From contig JAJRTK010000342.1 of NCBI GenBank assembly GCA_024278345.1, positions 1 through 5,110 of the forward strand: a stretch of 5,110 nucleotides of DNA, given 5' to 3'. Numbering within the stretch: position 1 is the stretch's first letter; every line of letters starts with the position of its first letter. This document shows, in pieces, positions 1-5,110 of this stretch. Source of the DNA: a bacterium (GTDB lineage Bacteria; CSSED10-310; JAJRTK01). Under the pieces are notes generated by a model. It worked only from the letters and a program-made list of their open reading frames with translations. It was not told the origin of the DNA and did not search any database. The position numbers were made by a program, and so were the translations under genes.

Positions 1-2
1 TC

Positions 3-92
3 AGTGAAATCGCCTACGCACGGGAGTCGGAGCAGGATAAGGCTCAGCTCATGGTGGAGGAGGCGTTGCTGCACACTCATCAGCCCGTCTGA
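3..92 (+). CDS. C-terminal end of an unidentified upstream gene (partial)
   Basis: In the third forward frame the window opens with 29 sense codons ending at a TGA at 90-92. The peptide begins SEIAYARESEQDKAQ and ends ALLHTHQPV. It is rich in Glu, Ala, Gln and Leu, and looks like the amphipathic helical tail of a real protein. The overlapping frames instead give Arg-, Trp- and Cys-rich peptides typical of shadow frames. The gene starts before the window, so no domain can be seen and I do not recognise the family. It runs in the same direction as the following ATPase gene but is separated from it by about 250 non-coding bases. The call rests only on composition and the clean stop, so it is tentative. 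Confidence 0.45.
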   Translation, partial: SEIAYARESEQDKAQLMVEEALLHTHQPV

Positions 93-345
93 GATTTTCT
101 GGGTTGGAACGCCGGTTTCCGCGGAGAAAGGCGCCCTGCTTTTTCGTGGTGGGGGGAAGCCGGCGCTTGATGGGAGCAGTCATGGGTTTTGAGCGACGCG
201 GGCTGCCGCGGAATGGTGGAGCCGGTTTCCACGAGGACCTTATCCCCTTTTTCCTTGCACCTTGAGGCGGGTCGCAGGGTCCACACCGGTTACTGGGCGG
301 CCCTGGAGATTCTAGCACCGGCGATTCCCGCGGGAATCTCCGAAC
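93..345 (+). other. Non-coding leader with several short inverted repeats
   Basis: I find no credible gene here; both strands give only low-complexity or Arg/Pro-rich frames. The segment has several potential hairpins. GGAA (106-109) pairs with TTCC (117-120), and GTGGA (216-220) pairs with TCCAC (228-232). Both have 7-base loops containing GCCGGT, so the decamer GCCGGTTTCC occurs at 111-120 and again at 221-230, exactly 110 bases apart. A longer-range stem can form between 127-135 and about 172-178 (AAG-CGCC with one bulged G, against GGCGCTT). No sigma-70 -35/-10 pair stands out. It may be a structured 5' leader or regulatory region of the ATPase gene, but it matches no riboswitch or RNA family that I recognise. 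In GC-rich DNA short stems can arise by chance. Confidence 0.3.
323..338. promoter_or_regulatory. Perfect 16-bp palindrome before the ATPase start codon
   Basis: GATTCCCG is followed directly by its reverse complement CGGGAATC, ending 7 bases before the GTG at 346. It could be a dimeric repressor site. As RNA, a perfect 8+8 palindrome could fold only with some central pairs open. The right half also takes part in a second 8-bp pairing: GGAGATTC (305-312) with GAATCTCC (334-341), so the two pairings exclude each other. The right half contains GGGAA (332-336), the nearest purine-rich ribosome-binding candidate for the GTG, with 9 bases spacing. Pairing would therefore hide it. The symmetry is seen directly; the regulatory role is inferred. 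Confidence 0.4.
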
Positions 346-2370
346 GTGGGAGATGCCAACTTGCTCCACATGTTTCGTCTTGAAGACGTGACCGTCGAAG
401 GGCCACCGCGTCAGCAACTGAAGCGTTTGCTGGCTCACGTCCGGTCGCTACCGGGGTACAAGACGGTGGCGGATCAACTTTCGGAGTTTGATTTTCGGCA
501 CACGGGTAGCTTGTCCTTCTGCGTGCAAGTCCGGACGGAAGTTGCGAAGAGCTTCCTTTTGAAGGTCTATTGGCCGGCGGTCCAGAAGTTGTCTCCAGCA
601 TCCAAGCTCGTGCCGCTGGTGTTGTCGACGGGCCTCAGTGATTTTGATCGGATCTTGGGAGGAGGCCTGCTTCGAGGGAGCCTTGTATGTTTGCAGGGTG
701 AATCTGGCACAGGCAAGACTCTCCTTGGGCTGTGGCTTGCCCATGAGTTGTCGAAGCAAGGGGTTCGCGTCGTGTACGCGACACAGTTCGATCATCCTCC
801 GGAGCTGGTGCGGTACGCGCTGGGGATCAGCCTTGGGTTGCTGCCAGCCACCCGGAGCGGCGCCCTTGAGATTCGAAGTGTCGATTCCATGGAGAAGCTC
901 GAAGAGATCGCCAACGAAATTGAATTGGGCTCCCGCAATGTTCTGGTCGTCGATCAGATCGAAGATTTCCTGGAAACCGACACGGCTCTTGTAGGGCTGG
1001 TGACGCGGATGCGGAAAGCGATGCGCGGTGGACAGGGGATCAGCATCTTGCTCTGTTCGCCGACGACCCTCGATGACCGCAGCCGTCGGCGCGCGGATGG
1101 GCTTGTGTTGCTGGAGCTTCCCCAGCCGGGCTCAGGGCGTGTTTCCCACACAAGGACGGTTCGTGTTCTCAAACACCGTGGGTTGCCGGTGAATCCCGTT
1201 GCATGCACGGTGCATATCTCGGGTCGCGGGATCGAGATCGCCGAGATGAACATCGAGGGCGGAATCCGGCCCTGGCAAATCGCGGAATCCCTCCGCAACT
1301 GTCTATTGAACGCGGTGGAGAGGAATGCCGAAGACATTTTTCTTCTGGAAGGCGAGCCTGTTGCTCTACGGCTTAGCGAGGATCTTCTTTTCGATAAGGA
1401 TCTGAAAGCCGATCCACGGGCGCTATTCGACCTGTTGAGCACGCTCCAGCGGGAGCGATTCGCGGCAAACAGCGACGTTGATTTTTCTTTCAATTTTTTC
1501 TTGCCCGACAAGAGTCGCGTCCGGTTTCGGGCCAATCTTCATCTGCAAAAGGGGCAGCTTGCCGCCACCATTCGACCCGTACCGAAGAAGATTACGGGCT
1601 TTGATAGTTTGACGTTGCCGAGGCCGATTCAGAACCTGGTGGAGCTGGAACGAGGCCTTTTGCTGGTGTCGGGGCCAACCGGTTCAGGGAAATCGACGAC
1701 AATCGCGGCGATCCTCGATGCTATCCTCCGGAGCCGCTCCACACATCTCATCACCATCGAGAACCCCATTGAGTACGAGTTCACCGGCTACACGGGGATC
1801 TCTCTCATCGAGCAGCGGGAAATCTATACGGACACCCCCAGTTTCGAGCAGGCCGTGCAGGGAGTTCTTCGGCAGAATCCCCAGATCATCCTGCTGGGCG
1901 AGTTGAGGGACCAAGAAACCACGGAAGCGGCCCTTGCCTTGGCGGAAACAGGTCACCTGGTTGTCACGTCGGTCCATGCCTTGAGCGCGGGGAAAGCGAT
2001 CATGCGCGTGGCCAACATTTTCACCGGTGATCGGCGCGAGCAGGCATTGGCACAGCTCAGCGTCGCCCTGGCGGCTGTCATCTACCAGCGTTTGCTCCCC
2101 AGGGCTGATGGCAAGGGCATCGTTCCCGCCGTGGAAGTGATCCGGTCGCCAGATGTCTTCCGCCGGGCAATGGAAAACCCCGACTCCAATTTCGATGTCG
2201 CGGTAGATCGTGCGATTTACGGTGGATCTTTTGGTGCGGGAGCGGTGTACCGCCTGGAAGAGAGCCTCCATTCGCTCTACAAGAAAAAACTGATTTCCCT
2301 GGAAACCCTCGTCGCCCACGCCAACAGGCTGGAGTGGTTGGAAGCGCGGGTTGGGGAGCGGTTCTCTTAG
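346..2370 (+). CDS. KaiC-like / PilT-like dual ATPase fusion protein
   Basis: This 674-residue protein carries two P-loop ATPase modules. Residues 1-90 are an unrecognised N-terminal segment. Residues 93-302 are KaiC-type RecA fold: STGLSDFDRILGGG entry motif, Walker A GESGTGKT (118-125), Walker B NVLVVD (198-203), and the KaiC-type LKHRG motif (275-279) with K276 and R278 followed by a GRGIEI strand. The RadA zinc finger is absent. Residues 305-665 match PilT: an N-terminal PAS-like domain with SDVDFSF and RVRFRANLHL, Walker A GPTGSGKS (443-450), Asp box TIENPIEYEF (470-479) with E472, Walker B LLGELRD (516-522) with E519, His box TGHLVVTSVHA (535-545), and a C-terminal KKLISLETLVAHA helix. 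The four-cysteine zinc motif of PilB/GspE is absent, which favours PilT (retraction) over the extension ATPases. PilT family members are cytoplasmic hexamers at the pilus base. KaiC's catalytic Glu pair is replaced by F148-D149. The start is uncertain: GTG 346 is the first possible start after an in-frame stop at 313-315; ATG 370 (residue 9) is the alternative. Domain calls are firm; the role is inferred. Confidence 0.93.
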   Translation: MGDANLLHMFRLEDVTVEGPPRQQLKRLLAHVRSLPGYKTVADQLSEFDFRHTGSLSFCVQVRTEVAKSFLLKVYWPAVQKLSPASKLVPLVLSTGLSDFDRILGGGLLRGSLVCLQGESGTGKTLLGLWLAHELSKQGVRVVYATQFDHPPELVRYALGISLGLLPATRSGALEIRSVDSMEKLEEIANEIELGSRNVLVVDQIEDFLETDTALVGLVTRMRKAMRGGQGISILLCSPTTLDDRSRRRADGLVLLELPQPGSGRVSHTRTVRVLKHRGLPVNPVACTVHISGRGIEIAEMNIEGGIRPWQIAESLRNCLLNAVERNAEDIFLLEGEPVALRLSEDLLFDKDLKADPRALFDLLSTLQRERFAANSDVDFSFNFFLPDKSRVRFRANLHLQKGQLAATIRPVPKKITGFDSLTLPRPIQNLVELERGLLLVSGPTGSGKSTTIAAILDAILRSRSTHLITIENPIEYEFTGYTGISLIEQREIYTDTPSFEQAVQGVLRQNPQIILLGELRDQETTEAALALAETGHLVVTSVHALSAGKAIMRVANIFTGDRREQALAQLSVALAAVIYQRLLPRADGKGIVPAVEVIRSPDVFRRAMENPDSNFDVAVDRAIYGGSFGAGAVYRLEESLHSLYKKKLISLETLVAHANRLEWLEARVGERFS

Positions 2371-2558
2371 GCATTGGCCCGGGATCCGGTGAAGTGAATC
2401 TTTGAAAGCTTGCCGGAGCTTCCGCCGCCCTGGGATCGCAGGGGTTATTTTCTTTGACAGCGGGTGCTGCTTGAGGCCCAGAGGTTTTCTTTTGGGTTGC
2501 TTTCCGCTCCCATCGCTCGCAGCCGCTCCCGCTGCTCGCCTTTTGAAGAGTTCTTGTT
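2371..2558 (+). other. Intergenic gap between ATPase and glycosyltransferase genes
   Basis: This 188-base spacer has no credible gene of its own. Forward frame 2 stays open through it and into the next gene, but that frame reads as a shadow. A TTGACA hexamer at 2454-2459 matches a sigma-70 -35 box, but nothing resembling TATAAT lies 16-18 bases downstream. A 5-bp hairpin, AAGCT (2406-2410) with AGCTT (2417-2421), lacks a following T-run and is not an intrinsic terminator. The second half is pyrimidine-rich. The spacing suggests that the glycosyltransferase gene may have its own promoter, but I cannot locate it. Confidence 0.4.
2545..2550 (+). promoter_or_regulatory. Probable ribosome binding site for the glycosyltransferase
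   Basis: GAAGAG lies 8 bases before the GTG at 2559 and 14 bases before the in-frame ATG at 2565. The spacing favours the GTG, giving a protein starting MIMENP, but the match to AGGAGG is only partial and the ATG remains possible. The two starts differ by two residues. Confidence 0.4.
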
Positions 2559-4346
2559 GTGATCATGGAAAATCCGTTACCGCCACGGCTGGCCGAGGAT
2601 CGAGCCGGCCAGTGGGGGAAGTGGCTGGCCCTTCTGTTCTTGGCGGCACTTCTCTTCCGGCTGCTCAACTTGTGGTTGATGAGCGAGAATGCCTACCTGC
2701 TCAAGCCCCGAGGCGACGCGCTTTACAACCTCCAGTGGGCACGGGAACTGGCAATAACGGGATTCTCCCCTGGAACGGCCTACCACCAGGCCCCTCTTTA
2801 TCCCCACATCCTCGGGGTCGCCTTGCGGTTTCTGCCCCATCCCTTGTGGACGATGCGTTTGTTGCAGGTGCTGCTGGGATCGCTGGTTCCGCTTCTGCTT
2901 GCTTTGGCGGCGTACCGGGTTTGCCGGCACCGCTTCGCGGCCATCTTCATTGGGGTCCTGGCGGCTTTTTATGGGCCGTTTGCTTTCTACGACTCCCTTT
3001 TGCTCAAGGAATCGGTGGGGGTCTTCCTGTTGTCGCTCTTTCTTTTTCTTGCAGTCCGCGACTTGGACCGACCGACTCTCTGGGGATGTTTCTCTTCTGG
3101 GCTGGTGCTGGGGATCTTCTGGATGGTGCGAGAAAACGCTCCGCTCCTGAGCCTGCCAGTTTTGGGCTTTCATTTACTGGCGGGGGGCTTCCGCCGTCCC
3201 ACCCTGGGAAGGCGAATCTTACTTTCGGGGCTGTTCGCGCTGGGGACCGTGGTCTTCACCGGTGCCAACGTAGCTTCCAGCTTGTGGGGCAACGGAGAGT
3301 TTGCCCGGCCCGTCGTGATGAGCGGGGTCAACTTTTACCTTGGGAATCATCCCGACTCGGATGGCTTTTACCGGCCCATGGAGTTCCAGACGGGAAACGT
3401 GATGTCGGAGGTGGAGGAATTCCAGCGGGAAGCGGCCCGGAAGTTTGGTGAGACCATGGATCCCGGGCGAACGGGACTCTATTTCTGGTCAAAGAGCCTC
3501 TCCTTCATCCGGACCCAACCCTTGCGATGGCTTTGGCTCCAGGCAAAAAAGTTCCTGATCTTTTGGAATGCCTATGAAATCCCCGACAACTACGACATCC
3601 GGTTTACATCGCATTTTCTTCCCTATTTGGGGTATGCGCCGGGGTTTACTTTGGTGGCAGTGCTGGGGCTACTGGGACTGGCCCTGGGTGAACAGAATTC
3701 CCACCGACTGCTGTTTGCGGCGTTGATTGGGATCTACTCTGTTTCCGTGGCCCTCTTTTTCGTCTATGCCCGATATCGCCTCTTCGTCGTGCCCATGCTC
3801 TTGATCTCCAGTTCGTTGGCGGTAAGAGAATTTTTGGGCCGTCTGGAGCAAGGGCAATGGAAGAAACTATGGAGAGGGTTCAGCCTTGCCGCTCTTCTCC
3901 TGGCCTTGCCGCTCAATCCGGTATGCGCAGGCGAGGCGCGGCGAATCTCGAGTTTTTCCTGGGCCGCTTATGGAGGATACCTCTATGATACCGGGAGGAA
4001 ACAAGAAGCGAGGGGGGCGGTGAACCGCTCACTTTCCTTTTCCCAAAAAAACGTCTGGGCCCATTTCTATCTTGGTGAGCTGGACTTTGAGGCAAGGCGT
4101 TTTCGTCAGGCGGCGGAGCATTATTTGAAGGGCTTTCCCCAGTCGGTGGACTCAGATTATTTTTTCAGAAAGGCCGCTGGGGCGCTCATGGCAGCCGGCG
4201 ATAGAGTAGAGGCCATGGAATTGCTCCGGCGCTGGGAGAAGCTGGAGCCAGAAAACCCAGAACCAGCGCGTCTGCTGGCAGGGCTCCTTGGAAAAGAAGG
4301 AAGAGGGAGGCCAGCCGGCAGTGCCCCTCTAAAAACCCAGAAATAG
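2559..4346 (+). CDS. GT-C glycosyltransferase (GT39/ArnT-like) with C-terminal TPR tail
   Basis: This 595-residue integral membrane protein probably transfers sugar from a polyprenyl-phosphate donor to an envelope acceptor on the outer face of the inner membrane, as GT-C enzymes do. About 11 hydrophobic segments are visible, near residues 22-41, 99-119, 126-145, 150-166, 174-191, 195-210, 218-236, 361-377, 383-402, 405-421 and 439-456. The loop after the first has RGDALYNLQWA with the likely catalytic D53, then YHQAPLYP (75-82), a typical family motif. E151 in LLLKES may be the second acidic residue. The large loop at 237-360 holds GVNFYLGNHPDSDGFY and FWNAYEIPDNYD, motifs I associate with bacterial proteins annotated as family 39. 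YARYRLFVVP (403-412) is the usual late-segment motif. Residues about 466-575 form two or three TPR-like helical pairs. An odd segment count would place both the catalytic loop and the TPR tail in the periplasm. The acceptor is unknown. Pilin or another surface protein is possible given the upstream motor gene, but this is inferred only from adjacency. Confidence 0.88.
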   Translation: MIMENPLPPRLAEDRAGQWGKWLALLFLAALLFRLLNLWLMSENAYLLKPRGDALYNLQWARELAITGFSPGTAYHQAPLYPHILGVALRFLPHPLWTMRLLQVLLGSLVPLLLALAAYRVCRHRFAAIFIGVLAAFYGPFAFYDSLLLKESVGVFLLSLFLFLAVRDLDRPTLWGCFSSGLVLGIFWMVRENAPLLSLPVLGFHLLAGGFRRPTLGRRILLSGLFALGTVVFTGANVASSLWGNGEFARPVVMSGVNFYLGNHPDSDGFYRPMEFQTGNVMSEVEEFQREAARKFGETMDPGRTGLYFWSKSLSFIRTQPLRWLWLQAKKFLIFWNAYEIPDNYDIRFTSHFLPYLGYAPGFTLVAVLGLLGLALGEQNSHRLLFAALIGIYSVSVALFFVYARYRLFVVPMLLISSSLAVREFLGRLEQGQWKKLWRGFSLAALLLALPLNPVCAGEARRISSFSWAAYGGYLYDTGRKQEARGAVNRSLSFSQKNVWAHFYLGELDFEARRFRQAAEHYLKGFPQSVDSDYFFRKAAGALMAAGDRVEAMELLRRWEKLEPENPEPARLLAGLLGKEGRGRPAGSAPLKTQK

Positions 4347-4473
4347 CAGATAGATACAAGTGTTTCTCCGTTGCGCTCCGTGATGAGGACTACGGGTTGA
4401 TGGAAACGTCGCCTGAGATTGCCTCACCACGATCCTGGATGAACAGGCCACGAGCGGAAAGGCATCTTCCAGC
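4347..4473 (+). other. Intergenic gap before the methyltransferase gene
   Basis: I see no gene, terminator or convincing promoter in these 127 bases. The reading frame of the downstream gene is closed by a TGA at 4414-4416, and there is no ATG, GTG or TTG in that frame between it and 4474. This fixes the methyltransferase start at 4474. Confidence 0.5.
4456..4462 (+). promoter_or_regulatory. Probable ribosome binding site for ogt
   Basis: The purine run GGAAAGG lies 11 bases before the ATG at 4474. The spacing is slightly long but acceptable, and no better match is nearer. It supports the only available start codon. Confidence 0.45.
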
Positions 4474-5043
4474 ATGCAAACGAAGAAGATTGATGAGGCG
4501 ACGAAAGTCTATTGGTCGGAGCTTCCGGCTCCGATCCGCCCATTCCGGATCTATTGGGGCGGCGGGAGGATTTGCCGTCTCGAACTCGGAAATAGCCCGC
4601 CAGAGACCCGCGCCGACTGGTGGAAAAAGTGGTTTGGCCCCGTGGAGATCAGGCGGAAAGATCTGCCTCAAGAGTGGGCCTTGAAGCTCGGCAGCTACTT
4701 CAGGAATGGAATTCCCCTCCCAGCCCTTCCCATGGATCTCCGAGGAACTCCTTTCCAATTGGCCGTCTGGAGAAGGCTAAAGGAAATACGCCATGGCCGG
4801 CTCACGACGTACGGCGAGTTGGCCCGCCGGGTGGGCCGCCCCAAAGCCTTTCGCGCCGTGGGCGCCGCCATGGGCGCGAACCCGATTCCCCTTCTGATTC
4901 CCTGTCACCGGGTTCTGCCTGCCAACGGAGCGCTGGGCGGATTCGGCGGAGGGGCAAGACTGAAAAGATGGCTCCTTTGGCGCGAGGAATCTCTTCCCCA
5001 CGGACTTTTCGAGCAGATGGAGCTTTTTCCAGACCTCGGATGA
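4474..5043 (+). CDS. ogt: Methylated-DNA--[protein]-cysteine S-methyltransferase (Ogt/MGMT)
   Basis: This 189-residue cytoplasmic protein reverses O6-alkylguanine damage by moving the alkyl group irreversibly onto its own cysteine, a single-use direct repair. Residues about 1-85 form the divergent N-terminal domain. The C-terminal DNA-binding and catalytic domain (about 88-173) is canonical. It starts RGTPFQLAVWRRL (90-102), followed by TTYGELARRVG (111-121) with Y113. The recognition helix carries the base-flipping arginine R127 (FRAVG, 126-130). The Asn hinge N136 (GANPIP) and active-site motif IPCHRV (142-147, nucleophile C144) follow, then the GGFGGG turn and LKRWLLWRE, whose E171 matches the conserved active-site glutamate. 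All expected residues are present, so it should be active. Length is typical of single-domain Ogt. There is no Ada-type AraC regulatory domain. Its neighbours are unrelated in function and the 127-bp gap suggests separate expression. The identification is secure; the ogt symbol is the usual name for this non-Ada form. Confidence 0.96.
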   Translation: MQTKKIDEATKVYWSELPAPIRPFRIYWGGGRICRLELGNSPPETRADWWKKWFGPVEIRRKDLPQEWALKLGSYFRNGIPLPALPMDLRGTPFQLAVWRRLKEIRHGRLTTYGELARRVGRPKAFRAVGAAMGANPIPLLIPCHRVLPANGALGGFGGGARLKRWLLWREESLPHGLFEQMELFPDLG

Positions 5044-5110
5044 GGGGCGAGGGCGCACAGGCTCTTTCGCACCCGTCCGTGGAGTTCGACTCCCGCGGCA
5101 AACGCCCGAA
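5044..5110. other. Unassigned tail of the window
   Basis: The last 67 bases follow the ogt stop codon. They contain a 4-bp hairpin, GGAG (5081-5084) with CTCC (5090-5093), and a TTCGACT that resembles a tRNA or tmRNA T-loop. However, the flanking stem does not pair as a T-arm should and no CCA end follows. No intrinsic terminator with a T-run is visible. The next gene cannot be judged. Confidence 0.35.

Noticed and set aside
49-438. Reverse-strand open frame across the leader
   Set aside because: The peptide is dominated by Pro, Arg and Ser, with a run of prolines, has no recognisable fold, and runs into the start of the ATPase gene on the other strand.
622-1251. Assigning the first ATPase domain to RadA (DNA repair) rather than KaiC
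   Set aside because: The entry motif is shared by both, but there is no N-terminal zinc finger, no KNRFG motif and no C-terminal Lon-like domain. The LKHRG motif and the GRGIEI end fit KaiC better.
1684-2319. Reverse-strand open frame of 211 codons opposite the PilT domain
   Set aside because: It lies entirely opposite a region with unmistakable PilT motifs and shows no domain of its own. The same applies to the reverse frames at 954-1535, 2078-2668 and 2577-3173.
1258-2340. Assigning the second ATPase domain to PilB/GspE (extension or secretion)
   Set aside because: The four-cysteine zinc-binding insertion typical of PilB/GspE is absent, and the order and spacing of the N-terminal PAS-like domain and C-terminal helices match PilT.
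2404-2422. Hairpin after the ATPase stop codon as an intrinsic terminator
   Set aside because: The stem is only 5 bp (AAGCT/AGCTT) and no T-run follows it.
2454-2459. TTGACA hexamer as a -35 box for the glycosyltransferase gene
   Set aside because: No -10-like hexamer is present at 16-18 bases downstream; the region there is GC-rich (around AGGCCCAGAGG). One hexamer match alone is expected by chance.
2402-3451. Long (349-codon) open frame on the + strand overlapping the glycosyltransferase gene
   Set aside because: Its translation is rich in Gly, Pro, Arg and Ser with no recognisable domain, while the overlapping frame has clear membrane segments and family motifs. It is a shadow frame of GC-rich coding DNA.
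5077-5100. T-arm of a tRNA or 3' end of tmRNA, suggested by GTGGAGTTCGACTCCCGCGG
   Set aside because: With the TTCGACT loop in place, the flanking five-base arms have A-C, G-G and T-C mismatches. No CCA end follows and no anticodon or D arm could be laid out upstream. It may still be worth checking with a longer window.

Overview
The window holds three complete genes, all on the + strand, plus the last codons of a probable fourth. It looks like bacterial chromosome of fairly high G+C (upper fifties to about 60% by eye). The envelope-type glycosyltransferase with a TPR tail and the PilT-type motor ATPase fit a Gram-negative-like bacterium. Verrucomicrobiota is my best guess, with Planctomycetota, Acidobacteriota and deltaproteobacterial lineages also possible. 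I cannot fix the taxon from sequence alone. I see no transposase, CRISPR array, rRNA or convincing tRNA.

Layout: (1) positions 3-92 read as the C-terminal 29 codons of an unidentified upstream gene. (2) Positions 93-345 are a non-coding leader with several short inverted repeats. They include a perfect 16-bp palindrome just before the next start codon, and its arm can pair in two mutually exclusive ways. (3) Positions 346-2370 encode the most unusual gene, a 674-residue protein joining a KaiC-type RecA-fold ATPase domain (about residues 93-302) to a nearly full-length PilT-type pilus-retraction ATPase (about 305-665). An unrecognised segment of about 90 residues precedes both. Each half has its own Walker A and B motifs. 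The KaiC half lacks the catalytic Glu-Glu pair, and the PilT half departs from the family in several signature positions. (4) Positions 2559-4346 encode a multi-pass GT-C glycosyltransferase of the GT39/ArnT-like type with a C-terminal TPR tail. (5) Positions 4474-5043 encode a canonical O6-methylguanine-DNA methyltransferase (Ogt/MGMT). (6) Positions 5044-5110 hold nothing I can assign.

The genes are separated by gaps of 127-253 bp, so a tight operon is not indicated. The only plausible functional link is between the motor ATPase and the glycosyltransferase (surface appendage plus envelope or pilin glycosylation), and that is inference from adjacency. The best candidate for something new is the KaiC-PilT fusion: a pilus-type motor with a built-in KaiC-like module that may act as a nucleotide sensor or regulator rather than a second engine.
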